Shown here: positions 1-6,993 of the stretch, piece by piece
Layout of the letters: each line of letters opens with the position of its first letter
How positions within the stretch are numbered: position 1 is the stretch's first letter
DNA from: an uncultured Eubacteriales bacterium
GTDB lineage: Bacteria; Bacillota; Clostridia; Christensenellales; UBA1242
Reading direction: 5' to 3'
Length of the DNA: 18,030 nucleotides
Assembly (NCBI GenBank): GCA_948949055.1
Contig: CARBWQ010000006.1
Span: 1-18,030, forward strand
The notes under the pieces: generated by a model
What the model was told of the DNA's origin: nothing
Database searches by the model: none
What the model saw: the letters and a program-made list of their open reading frames with translations, nothing else
Translations under genes and position numbers: made by a program

Positions 1-1
1 T

Positions 2-544
2 GTTATTTTAGTTGGAATAATTGATGGTGACCAAAGTCTTTATCAGACAGATTATCGTTCAACCGAACGGACATTCCAACTTATCACTCAGGTGGCTGGT
101 CGTGCAGGAAGAAGTGCAAATGAAGGAAAAGTTGTGCTTCAAACATATAGTCCAAAACATTATGTATATAAGTTTGCATCCAATTACGACTATAAAGGTT
201 TTTATAGAAAGGAGATAAATATTAGGCAGACGGCACAATTTCCACCATTCACACGTATCCTAAGAATTCTTTTTAGTGATTTTGATGAAAATTATGTAAG
301 AGAATTATTAAAAATATGTTATACTGATATAGAGAAGTTGAAATCTCAATTTAAAGATGAATTTATCTATCTTGATGCGATGAAATCACCAATAAAGAGA
401 ATTCAAGATAAATATCGTTATCAAATTATGATGCGATTAAAATTAGAGAAGGCACAAGAATTGGAGAATGAGGCTTTTAAAATCGTTGATAAAGCTTCAA
501 AGAATTCAGTTTTCTTTGAAGTAAATCCTCAAAATCTATCTTAG
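2..544 (+). CDS. priA: Primosomal protein N' (PriA helicase), C-terminal part
   Basis: PriA is the DExH helicase that recognises stalled forks and reloads the replisome. Only about the last 180 residues are in the window. The reading frame enters at base 2 with no start codon, so the gene begins upstream. The first residues match the end of the helicase core: an IIDGDQSLYQTDYRSTERTF stretch followed by QVAGRAGR, the superfamily 2 motif VI that contributes the arginine finger. The rest (FPPFTRI, then a mixed alpha/beta region) fits the PriA C-terminal domain. The Zn-binding cysteines and Walker motifs would lie outside the window. It ends 22 bases before def and probably shares its transcript, as in many Firmicutes. 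Identification is by motif recall and is strong. Confidence 0.93.
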   Translation, partial: VILVGIIDGDQSLYQTDYRSTERTFQLITQVAGRAGRSANEGKVVLQTYSPKHYVYKFASNYDYKGFYRKEINIRQTAQFPPFTRILRILFSDFDENYVRELLKICYTDIEKLKSQFKDEFIYLDAMKSPIKRIQDKYRYQIMMRLKLEKAQELENEAFKIVDKASKNSVFFEVNPQNLS

Positions 545-566
545 CTGAATTTTAGTTGGAGGAAAA

Positions 567-1040
567 ATGGCAATAAGAAAAGTTGTAAAAATAGGTGAAA
601 CAAGTTTAAGAAAAAAATCAAAGCCGGTAAAAGATTTTGATGAGGGGCTTTGGGAACTTCTTGATGATATGAAGGAAACAATGTATCATTGTGACGGAAT
701 GGGGCTTGCTGCTCCACAAGTTGGGGTTTTAAGAAGGGCTGTTGTAATTGATGTCAATAATGCTTATGTGGAACTCATCAATCCAGTAATTCTTACTAGC
801 AAAGGCGAAGATACAGAGGAAGAAGGTTGTCTTTCTGTTGGCAAGTTTAGAGGAAGAGTTGTCAGACCAATGCAAGTTACAGTCAAAGCGCAGGATAGAT
901 TTGGTTTTGAATTTACACTCACTGGTGAAAAGTGGCTGGCAAGATGTATGTGTCACGAAATTGACCATCTTGATGGAATTTTATTTGTGGACAAAAGCTT
1001 AGACAAAGAAAAATATATCAAAAATGGTGGCAAAATTTAA
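567..1040 (+). CDS. def: Peptide deformylase
   Basis: This enzyme removes the formyl group from the N-terminal methionine of new proteins, using a metal ion (usually Fe2+) at the ribosome exit. All three family motifs are visible: GMGLAAPQ (residues 44-51, motif I), EGCLS with metal ligand Cys88 (motif II), and HEIDH with ligands His130 and His134 and catalytic Glu131 (motif III). The length of 157 aa is normal for the short, type 1-like class. The ATG at 567 follows a TTGGAGG ribosome binding site at 556-562. The next gene is fmt, which makes the formyl-Met-tRNA whose product Def processes, so the pairing is functional. The def-fmt gap is 49 bp with no clear terminator, which supports co-transcription. 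Confidence 0.96.
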   Translation: MAIRKVVKIGETSLRKKSKPVKDFDEGLWELLDDMKETMYHCDGMGLAAPQVGVLRRAVVIDVNNAYVELINPVILTSKGEDTEEEGCLSVGKFRGRVVRPMQVTVKAQDRFGFEFTLTGEKWLARCMCHEIDHLDGILFVDKSLDKEKYIKNGGKI

Positions 1041-1089
1041 GTTATTATAAATTATTAAAAATCTAAAAAAAATAAGAATTAGGAGTTGT

Positions 1090-2007
1090 ATGAAAGTTTT
1101 ATTTTTAGGGAGTTCTCATTTTTCAAAAGTAGTACTTGAAAAGATGATTGAGGGAGGACTTGAAATTTCTTGTGTGATTACTCAGCCAGACAAGCCTAGT
1201 GGAAGAGGACATAAGTTGACACCAACAGAGGTTAAAAGTTTTGCTCTTGAAAGGGGAATTGATTGTCAAACATTTGATAAAATAAGATTTCATATGGAAG
1301 AAGTCAAAAAGATAGATTTTGACATCTCTGTCGTTGCCTCTTTTGGGCAGATTTTACCAGATGAGTTTTTGGAGCATAGATTATCAATAAATGTTCATCC
1401 TTCACTACTTCCTAAATATAGAGGTGCATCTCCTATTCAGAGCGCGATTATAAATGGTGACGATATGACTGGTGTGACTATCATGAAAGTTGCAAGCGAA
1501 GTTGATGCAGGTGATATAATCAGTCAAAAATGTTATCCAATAAAGGGTGAGTATTATCTTGAACTTGAAGAGAAACTAGCCTCAATTGGTGGCGAAATGA
1601 TAGTAGATGTTATTGAAAACTATAAAAAAGGGATAATCAATTTTACACCACAAAATCACGCCGAAGCAGTTAAGGTTGGAAAGTTTAAAAAGGAAGATGG
1701 ACTACTTGATTTCTCTAAAAATGCAAGCGAAATTGTTAATCGCGTTAGGGCATTATCAGAGGAGGTTGGTACATATTTTTCAATAGAAGATTTTGCTATA
1801 AAAGTAGAAAAAGTTGAAGATGTGAGTGATAAATATCAAGTTCAAGAACAAGTTATTTTAAATGATAAAAAACATTTTGTTGTTGGTTGCAAGAATGGTG
1901 CAGTTGAGATATTGCAATGCAAGTCGCCTTCTGGAAAAAGTGTTAGTGGACGTGATTTCTTAAATGGTCACAATGAGTTCTTATCAAAGAGGGTAAATAA
2001 TGCTTAG
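1090..2007 (+). CDS. fmt: Methionyl-tRNA formyltransferase
   Basis: Fmt transfers a formyl group from 10-formyltetrahydrofolate to Met-tRNAfMet, making the initiator tRNA. The N-terminal Rossmann-like domain (about residues 1-190) shows the catalytic set: Asn101 and His103 just before the SLLP loop (residues 105-108), and Asp139 in the VDAGD motif, equivalent to Asn106/His108/Asp144 of the E. coli enzyme. The C-terminal OB-fold-like, tRNA-binding domain follows from about residue 205. The length of 305 aa is typical. The start ATG at 1090 is preceded by TAGGAG. The stop codon overlaps the start of rlmN by eight bases, implying translational coupling. No abnormality is seen. Confidence 0.96.
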   Translation: MKVLFLGSSHFSKVVLEKMIEGGLEISCVITQPDKPSGRGHKLTPTEVKSFALERGIDCQTFDKIRFHMEEVKKIDFDISVVASFGQILPDEFLEHRLSINVHPSLLPKYRGASPIQSAIINGDDMTGVTIMKVASEVDAGDIISQKCYPIKGEYYLELEEKLASIGGEMIVDVIENYKKGIINFTPQNHAEAVKVGKFKKEDGLLDFSKNASEIVNRVRALSEEVGTYFSIEDFAIKVEKVEDVSDKYQVQEQVILNDKKHFVVGCKNGAVEILQCKSPSGKSVSGRDFLNGHNEFLSKRVNNA

Positions 2008-3046
2008 TGATTTAACTTATTTAGAAATGTGCGATTATGTCAAGAAGCTAGGTTTGCCGGCATTTAGAGGCGAACAAATTTTCAATGCCATTTATAGTGC
2101 AAAAAAGCTTGAAGAAATAACCAATCTTCCCAAATCGTTGAAAGATATTATTGAAAGTGACTATCCAAAATATAAAGTTGCAAATAAATTTGTCAGCAAA
2201 GATGGAACGCAAAAGTTTATTATTGAATTTTGGGACTCAAATATCGTAGAGTGCGTTTTAATGAAATATAAATATGGTTATACTCTTTGTGTTTCAACTC
2301 AGGTCGGTTGTCGAATGGGGTGCAAATTTTGTGCCTCAACTCTAAATGGGCTTGCAAGAAATCTGTCAAGTGGCGAAATTTTAGGTCAGGTCCTGTTAAT
2401 AAATAAAGAACTTGGTGGGAGCGAAAAAAATAGGCAAATTACCAACTTAGTTCTTATGGGCAGTGGTGAACCACTTGACAATTTTGACAATGTCTGCAAA
2501 TTTATTGATCTTGTATCTTCAAGCAAAGGGCTTAATATAAGTCAAAGAAATATTTCTCTTTCTACCTGTGGTCTTGTGGATAAAATAGACCTCCTCGCTC
2601 AAAAGGATTATAATATTTCGTTAACTATTTCTCTTCATGCAACTCTTGATGAGAAAAGGGCAGAGGTAATGCCGATAGCTAATCGTTATTCTATAAAAGA
2701 GATTGTTGATGCTTGCCGAAGATATTATGATAAGTCGCACAGAAGGGTCTACTTTGAATATACTTTAATTAAAGGTGTAAATGATAGTGTCGAAGATGTA
2801 AAACGATTAAGAAATCTTGTAAAAGGATTAAATGTTCATGTGAACATAATTCCACTTAATGAAGTTAAAGAGCGTAGCCTTAAAGGAACGACCCGTCTTG
2901 AAGCATATAAATTCGCTGATGCTCTCAAAGAGGTTGGCGTGTCGGCAACAGTGCGAAGGACAATGGGAGAAGATATTGAAGGTGCGTGTGGCCAGCTTCG
3001 CAATAAGATAATGAGAGAAAACAAAGTTAAAAATAATCATAATTAA
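2000..3046 (+). CDS. rlmN: Dual-specificity RNA methyltransferase RlmN (23S rRNA A2503 / tRNA A37)
   Basis: RlmN is a radical-SAM enzyme that methylates C2 of A2503 in 23S rRNA and of A37 in some tRNAs. The radical-SAM cluster motif C-x3-C-x2-C is present at Cys104, Cys108 and Cys111 (VGCRMGCKFCAST). The second catalytic cysteine expected near the C terminus is Cys330 in the GACGQL motif. The LMGSGEPLDN stretch is the family's SAM-binding GEP motif. The length of 348 aa is usual. The gene starts inside fmt, where GAGGG within the fmt 3' end is the ribosome binding site, so the pair is coupled. RlmN needs two cysteines beyond the cluster set for its ping-pong mechanism. Cys330 is clear, and I did not place the other one. 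Confidence 0.96.
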   Translation: MLSDLTYLEMCDYVKKLGLPAFRGEQIFNAIYSAKKLEEITNLPKSLKDIIESDYPKYKVANKFVSKDGTQKFIIEFWDSNIVECVLMKYKYGYTLCVSTQVGCRMGCKFCASTLNGLARNLSSGEILGQVLLINKELGGSEKNRQITNLVLMGSGEPLDNFDNVCKFIDLVSSSKGLNISQRNISLSTCGLVDKIDLLAQKDYNISLTISLHATLDEKRAEVMPIANRYSIKEIVDACRRYYDKSHRRVYFEYTLIKGVNDSVEDVKRLRNLVKGLNVHVNIIPLNEVKERSLKGTTRLEAYKFADALKEVGVSATVRRTMGEDIEGACGQLRNKIMRENKVKNNHN

Positions 3047-3076
3047 GTTGTTGGGTTAAATTAATTTGGAGGATAA

Positions 3077-3916
3077 GTGCAAGGACTTGTAAGAAGTAAG
3101 AATGCCGATTTGTTTACAGTGGAATATGAGGATAAACTTTTCCAGCTTAAACCAAGTGGCAAGACAAAAGCAAAAGGTATATATGTTGGTGATAAAGTTG
3201 AGTTTAATGAAAATATCACCTCAGTTTTGTCACGCAAAAATTTACTTATAAGACCACCTGTTGCCAATATTGATAGAATTTTTATTGTTATAGCACCAGT
3301 GCCAAAACCTGACTTTGTTCTAGTAGATAAGATAATAATATATTGTGTGCTTAATGACATTGAGCCAATTATATTATTAAATAAAACAGATTTGTGTAAA
3401 GGAGATTTTGCACAGAAGTTGCAAGAAGATTATGGACACAGTTACAAAATAATTAAAGTAAGTGCAAAAAGTGGTGATGTTACTGCTCTTGAAAATGAAA
3501 TTAAAGGGCTGTGCGTTCTTGCTGGACAAAGTGCAGTTGGAAAATCTTCTATCATAAACGCGATCTTTAAAGATAATGGCGAAATGGTTGGTTCTTTATC
3601 TAAAAAAATTGAAAGAGGTAAGCAGACTACAAGAGTGGTAAAATTGTTTAAAATAAATGGGGAGTATTTGGCTGACACGGCTGGTTTTTCTCTACTTGAT
3701 CTTTCCTTTACAACCAATCTTGAAGAGCGAGAATTGTCTTCCTATTATCCAGACTTTTTAAAAGCAAGAGGTGAGTGTAAATATCGTTCTTGCATTCATG
3801 AAGGTGGAGAAGATTGTGGAGTTTTAAAAGCATTAGAAAGTGGAGAAATTTCACCTCGAAGATATGATAATTACTTAAAAATCTTACAAGAACTTCGTAC
3901 AGCAAAAAAATATTAA
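3077..3916 (+). CDS. rsgA: Ribosome small subunit-dependent GTPase A
   Basis: RsgA (YjeQ/YloQ) is the circularly permuted GTPase that checks late 30S subunit maturation. The permuted order of G motifs is visible: NKTD (G4, residues 102-105) comes first, then the P-loop GQSAVGKSS (from residue 150), then DTAGF (G3). An OB-fold precedes the GTPase core. At the C terminus is the zinc-binding set Cys234, Cys239, His241 and Cys247. The length of 279 aa is normal or slightly short. The start is GTG at 3077, chosen because a perfect TTGGAGG lies at 3066-3072. The gap to rlmN is 30 bp. In many Firmicutes stp and prkC sit just upstream of rsgA; neither is found here. Confidence 0.95.
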   Translation: MQGLVRSKNADLFTVEYEDKLFQLKPSGKTKAKGIYVGDKVEFNENITSVLSRKNLLIRPPVANIDRIFIVIAPVPKPDFVLVDKIIIYCVLNDIEPIILLNKTDLCKGDFAQKLQEDYGHSYKIIKVSAKSGDVTALENEIKGLCVLAGQSAVGKSSIINAIFKDNGEMVGSLSKKIERGKQTTRVVKLFKINGEYLADTAGFSLLDLSFTTNLEERELSSYYPDFLKARGECKYRSCIHEGGEDCGVLKALESGEISPRRYDNYLKILQELRTAKKY

Positions 3917-3948
3917 TTTTATTAAATTTCTAAATTTTTAGTAAAAAA

Positions 3949-3978
3949 TTGATAAAAAATAGCTATTTTACATAAAAT
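3949..3978 (+). promoter_or_regulatory. Possible internal promoter before rpe
   Basis: TTGATA (3949-3954) and TAAAAT (3973-3978) are separated by 18 bases in the 85-bp AT-rich gap between rsgA and rpe. The longer gap compared with the rest of the operon makes a second promoter plausible. In DNA this AT-rich such matches also arise by chance, so this is a weak call. Confidence 0.3.
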
Positions 3979-4001
3979 TCATTTAAATTAAGGAGAATAA
4001 A

Positions 4002-4664
4002 ATGAAAAAACAGGTATATATTTCAGTTTCAACTGACCCTATAAAAGAATATCAAAAGGTTGTCGAATATGCAAAAAGTCTGCAAGGAATAGCCGATTTC
4101 ATTCACTGCGATGTTAAAGATGGCAAATTTGTTTCAAGTAAAAACTTTGACGCTGGCCTTGTAAATAATATCAATCAAAATTGTTTGACAATGCTTGATG
4201 TACATTTAATGTGCAGTGAGCCTATGAAAATGATAGATGACTACCTTAAAGCTGGGGCAAATATAATCACAATTCATTACGAGGCATTCTCAGATAAAAA
4301 TGATATTATGATTGCATTAAATAAGATAAAACAAGCCAAAGCATTAGCAGGAATAGCTATTAGACCTGAAACTGAGGTGAAAGATATTAAGATGTTTTTA
4401 CATGACTTTGATATTGTGTTAGTTCTAGGTGTTGAGCCGGGGGCGAGTGGACAAAAATTCATTCCTTCAACTCTTGACAAAATTGTTTTACTAAATAGTC
4501 TTCGTGAGCAGAATGACTTTAAATATAAAATAGAAGTTGATGGGGGAGTTTGCTTAGAGAATGTGCAAGAGCTTGTTAACGCTGGTGGAGATATTCTAGT
4601 TAGTGGCAATTATGTATTTAAAGCCACAAATAGAAAACAGGCAATTGAAAGTTTAAAGGTATAA
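4002..4664 (+). CDS. rpe: Ribulose-phosphate 3-epimerase (divergent)
   Basis: Rpe interconverts ribulose 5-phosphate and xylulose 5-phosphate in the non-oxidative pentose phosphate pathway; it is a metal-dependent TIM barrel. The metal ligands are all recognisable: His35 and Asp37 in HCDVKDGKFV, His68 in DVHLM, and Asp180 in EVDGGV. The phosphate-binding loop is GVEPGASGQKF, where the usual form is VNPGFGGQ. The N terminus is unusual: the common PSILSAD strand is replaced by VYISVSTDP. The length of 220 aa is normal. The start has an AAGGAGAA site. Position after rsgA matches the standard Firmicutes order, which supports rpe over a sugar-specific paralog such as AlsE. The N-terminal divergence leaves some doubt about exact substrate. 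Confidence 0.85.
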   Translation: MKKQVYISVSTDPIKEYQKVVEYAKSLQGIADFIHCDVKDGKFVSSKNFDAGLVNNINQNCLTMLDVHLMCSEPMKMIDDYLKAGANIITIHYEAFSDKNDIMIALNKIKQAKALAGIAIRPETEVKDIKMFLHDFDIVLVLGVEPGASGQKFIPSTLDKIVLLNSLREQNDFKYKIEVDGGVCLENVQELVNAGGDILVSGNYVFKATNRKQAIESLKV

Positions 4665-4670
4665 AATTAA

Positions 4671-4707
4671 ACATCTATGTTTGAATTTCAAGACATAGAT
4701 GTTTTTT
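4671..4707 (+). terminator. Intrinsic terminator of the priA-rpe operon
   Basis: A perfect 10-bp stem, ACATCTATGT (4671-4680) with ACATAGATGT (4693-4702), is followed by five T. It lies seven bases after the rpe stop codon and ends the housekeeping operon. Confidence 0.9.
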
Positions 4708-4767
4708 GTTTCAATTTATTCAAATTTTTTTATAAAATAATAAATGCTTTGTTTTTTAAAAAAAAGC

Positions 4768-4794
4768 TTGACAATTCCCCCCCCCGAGTATAAT
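4768..4794 (+). promoter_or_regulatory. Promoter with C9 tract in the spacer (probable phase-variable switch)
   Basis: A consensus -35 box TTGACA (4768-4773) and a consensus -10 box TATAAT (4789-4794) are separated by only 15 bases, nine of which are one C homopolymer (4777-4785). The best sigma70/sigmaA spacing is 17, so this state should be weak. Gaining two C would restore 17. Slipped-strand change in such a tract is the known mechanism of phase-variable promoters such as porA and opc in Neisseria. Its target is the gene at 4835, 40 bases downstream. The identical 12-mer AAAAAGCTTGAC occurs at the second such promoter (7248-7274). The boxes are seen directly; switching is inferred. Confidence 0.75.
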
Positions 4795-4834
4795 TAAGAT
4801 ATAAGCCTATATAAAGGTGCTGTAAGGAGGAATT

Positions 4835-5593
4835 ATGAAAGAAAATAAAAAAGATTATATGAAAATGATTTGGGATAATTTGGGAAATAGTGTACAGTAC
4901 AAAGTTAGTGATTTAACTTTTCTAACAATTACTGATTTTGATGATGAATGGGAATTGGCTCGTAAGGAATATTTAGATGCTCTTGATAATATAAGTAAAA
5001 ATGCTGAGGAAGAATTAAAGCGTGGCGCTACTATTAATGAAATCAATAATAAATTGAATGAACAAGAAGAAAAATATAACCTTAAATTGCATGATATTCG
5101 CAATAAAAAAATGAAAATATATAGGGAAAGTGGGCTAGAAAAAATTTATAACGATAAAATTCAAGGTTATAAAGATCAAATGTCCAACCTAATTAATAAT
5201 GGTAAGAGTTTTGTGCTTAACAGTGATAATTATGGTAGTAGTGGAAGTTTAAGGAATATTGCGCCAGACTGTATATCAGTGGCAGTAAGAAATGGTTGTT
5301 TGATAGAAGAGTTGATTGGTGATGAAAGAGATGGACAATGGATAGAACCATATTGGTATGCAGGTATAAAAAGTATTTGCAAAAGAGAACCAGACAGTAA
5401 TCATGTACTTTTAATTACAGACTTAGACAATACTACTGATGAATATAAAAAACTTATGTATAATATTATCAGCAAGCGCTCGGTTTCAGATGGATATGGT
5501 AAACTTCCAGACAACTGTGTTATTGTTGTGACAGACCACAATAAAGAAAAATTAAACGATGTAAATAAAGAAGAGGATATAGAAAGAGAATAA
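4835..5593 (+). CDS. Orphan protein with AAA+-like Walker B/sensor region, no P-loop
   Basis: I do not recognise this 252-aa protein. The first 110 residues are charged and rich in Lys and Glu, with heptad-like stretches around residues 45-100 that suggest a coiled coil. The second half has HVLLITDLDN (residues 190-199) and LPDNCVIVVTDH (residues 224-235), separated by a KKLMYNIISKRSV helix. In order and spacing these resemble the Walker B, ring helix and sensor-1 strand of MoxR-type AAA+ ATPases. The matching Walker A motif is absent (the only GKS, near residue 124, lacks the surrounding glycine loop), and Walker B has D-L-D-N instead of D-E. It may be a catalytically dead AAA+ relative, or the likeness may be chance. 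It starts with a strong TAAGGAGGAAT site, behind a C-tract promoter, and is followed by its own terminator. Confidence 0.8.
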   Translation: MKENKKDYMKMIWDNLGNSVQYKVSDLTFLTITDFDDEWELARKEYLDALDNISKNAEEELKRGATINEINNKLNEQEEKYNLKLHDIRNKKMKIYRESGLEKIYNDKIQGYKDQMSNLINNGKSFVLNSDNYGSSGSLRNIAPDCISVAVRNGCLIEELIGDERDGQWIEPYWYAGIKSICKREPDSNHVLLITDLDNTTDEYKKLMYNIISKRSVSDGYGKLPDNCVIVVTDHNKEKLNDVNKEEDIERE

Positions 5594-5600
5594 AAGTCAA

Positions 5601-5629
5601 AAAAAGAAGTGAAATCTCACTTCTTTTTT
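5601..5629. terminator. Intrinsic terminator, bidirectional
   Basis: The stem GAAGTGA (5606-5612) pairs with TCACTTC (5617-5623) around a four-base loop. An A-tract lies upstream and a T-tract downstream, so it can end the gene at 4835 on the plus strand and could also stop minus-strand transcripts coming from the XRE gene at 5733-5978. Confidence 0.85.
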
Positions 5630-5732
5630 ATTTATGGACGCAAGAATAACACGAAAGTAATGAGTGTTTTCTTATTAAAGTTTTATATTAAGTTGTTTTA
5701 CTGCATTTTTTGTAAACTTGAAAGTATTTGTT

Positions 5733-5978
5733 TTAATCATCAAGTACATTTTTAAATAAATCGCAGTTGAAAAAATCGTATACAGTTATCCCTAACCCAT
5801 CGCATATGAATTTAATTGTAACAATTCCAGGATTCTTACTCTTGCCATAAAATATACTTGTGATGGTGCTTGGGTCCATTCCAGATAATGTTCCTAGTTT
5901 ATTTGGCGTGATACCCCTTTCATCACATAACTCCATTATTCTTTTTGCGATTGCCTCATTTGTTTTTAAATATTCCAC
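5733..5978 (-). CDS. XRE-family helix-turn-helix regulator (81 aa)
   Basis: A small DNA-binding protein made up almost entirely of one HTH_XRE (Cro/C1-type) domain. The helix-turn-helix lies at about residues 23-48 (NKLGTLSGMDPSTITSIFYG), followed by the KNPGIVTIKFICDGLGI segment typical of helices 4-5. No effector domain is seen. The start is a GTG at 5978-5976 preceded by AAAGGA. A 10-bp palindrome and a similar half-match lie just upstream (6027-6036 and 5979-5988), compatible with autoregulation. It could control itself, the neighbouring regulator at 6088, or the phase-variable gene at 4835. Its target cannot be read from sequence. It resembles regulators of defence islands and mobile elements. 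Confidence 0.88.
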   Translation of the reverse strand: MEYLKTNEAIAKRIMELCDERGITPNKLGTLSGMDPSTITSIFYGKSKNPGIVTIKFICDGLGITVYDFFNCDLFKNVLDD

Positions 5979-6026
5979 GAATATATCCTTTATAATAGTT
6001 TATCAAGTTTAAATGAAATAAATAGG

Positions 6027-6036
6027 GGATATATCC
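6027..6036. promoter_or_regulatory. Palindromic candidate operator of the XRE gene
   Basis: GGATATATCC is a perfect 10-bp palindrome about 50 bases upstream of the GTG start at 5978. A related site, GAATATATCC, lies at 5979-5988 over the ribosome binding site, and both are followed by TT. A TATAAT on the minus strand sits near 6055-6060, which would place the palindrome just downstream of the transcription start. Operator function is inferred. Confidence 0.4.
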
Positions 6037-6087
6037 TTGACTTTTGGTTTTATTTGTATTATAGTCATATTAATTGATATCATGGTC

Positions 6088-6390
6088 TTATTTTTGCTTC
6101 AAAAATTCTATAAGATGTTCTTTTTTAGCTTTTGGCAAGGCTTTTATAAGGCTCAAAAGTTCTTTGTCTACATCATATTCATTTGGTGAAGAATAAAAGA
6201 ATTTTTCTATTGGAAAATTGCAAACTGTAAGCAAGTCAATAAGTTTATCAACTTTTAAAGGCATTCTTCCATTTTCTAGTTTACTTACATATTGTTGGCT
6301 TAAACCCATTCGCAAACTGACCTCTCTTGCAGAGAGATTGGCGAGGTTTCTTACGTAACCTATTCTATTTCTTATTTCCTTTTTATCCAT
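6088..6390 (-). CDS. XRE-family helix-turn-helix regulator (100 aa)
   Basis: The N-terminal 65 residues form a canonical HTH_3 domain: a basic first helix (RNRIGYVRNLANLSAREVS), the recognition region RMGLSQQYVSKLENG at about residues 27-41, then VDKLIDLLTVCNFPIEKFF. The last 35 residues (ELLSLIKALPKAKKEHLIEF) are amphipathic and probably dimerise. The start ATG at 6390 follows GAGGG. The gene is divergent from the SLOG-like gene at 6550, with a 159-bp shared control region. It is 109 bp upstream of, and co-oriented with, the other XRE gene, so both may be on one transcript. Family assignment is strong; the target is unknown. Confidence 0.92.
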   Translation of the reverse strand: MDKKEIRNRIGYVRNLANLSAREVSLRMGLSQQYVSKLENGRMPLKVDKLIDLLTVCNFPIEKFFYSSPNEYDVDKELLSLIKALPKAKKEHLIEFLKQK

Positions 6391-6549
6391 AATTTCCCTC
6401 TTATCATTAGTATATTGTGTATTTTTGTTTTGCGTTATTACTATTTATGATAAAAAATATCTAAAAATAATCAAAGTGAATACCAATAAGTATAAAATTG
6501 TGTATAATATATATTATCAGTATTCAATATTAATTTTGTGAGGGTAATT
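6391..6549. promoter_or_regulatory. Divergent control region with repeated ATTGTGTAT
   Basis: The region separates the XRE gene at 6088-6390 (leftward) from the gene at 6550 (rightward). The 9-mer ATTGTGTAT occurs twice in the same orientation, at 6414-6422 and 6497-6505. The second copy overlaps a TATAAT (6503-6508) that would serve the rightward gene. No good -35 box is seen for it, which fits an activated or regulated promoter. These repeats are the best candidate binding sites for the divergent regulator, but this is inference. Confidence 0.4.
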
Positions 6550-6984
6550 ATGAAAAGAAAAAAGGTTTGCAGTATTTGGGGACACAAAGAGGCTAACCCT
6601 GAAAAAAAAGAGGATATTGAAAAGTTATTAACTTATTTGGTTTTAAATAAAGATGTAGAGATATTTCTTTTTTTTGATTTTAATAAGTTTAGCTTTCTTT
6701 GTTATGATGTCATAAACAAAGTCAAACAAAAGTATCCCAATGTAAAAAGGGTGTTTATAAGTAGCGATCAGACTGTAAGCAGGATAGGATATAAGATTGA
6801 ACATTTTATTTTTGATAATTACATATTTAAATTAGACAAAATCAATTATTCTTTTAAAGATTATGAAATAGTAATGAAAAGTGATTTTTTATTAATTCAG
6901 TTGGTTGAAAATGGGAAGTGGGATCGCAGACTTCAAAAATATACCTTTAAATTCAATAGAAAGTGCAAACTCATTTTTATTTGA
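6550..6984 (+). CDS. SLOG-like (Rossmann-type) small protein, divergent
   Basis: A 144-aa protein that resembles the small SLOG/YspA-like Rossmann proteins of Clostridia. It has an N-terminal CSIWGHK (family form CSFxGHR), a strand FLFFDFNKF followed by an LCYDVINKVKQKYP helix and VKRVFISSD, and near the end a KSDFLLIQL strand. SLOG proteins bind nucleotide-derived ligands and are often in defence or stress islands. The usual glycine-rich end (a GT-x-A motif followed by a long helix) is missing: the protein stops after KCKLIFI, so it is truncated or diverged. I chose the ATG at 6550 over the in-frame GTG at 6538, because the intervening GAGGG (6540-6544) is the ribosome binding site. Family membership is by pattern recall. 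Confidence 0.7.
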   Translation: MKRKKVCSIWGHKEANPEKKEDIEKLLTYLVLNKDVEIFLFFDFNKFSFLCYDVINKVKQKYPNVKRVFISSDQTVSRIGYKIEHFIFDNYIFKLDKINYSFKDYEIVMKSDFLLIQLVENGKWDRRLQKYTFKFNRKCKLIFI

Positions 6985-6993
6985 GTTGAAAGC

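Noticed and set aside
4437..4446. GGGGGCG run in rpe as a phase-variable tract
   Set aside because: Only five G in a row, within a conserved glycine-rich coding motif; too short for frequent slippage.
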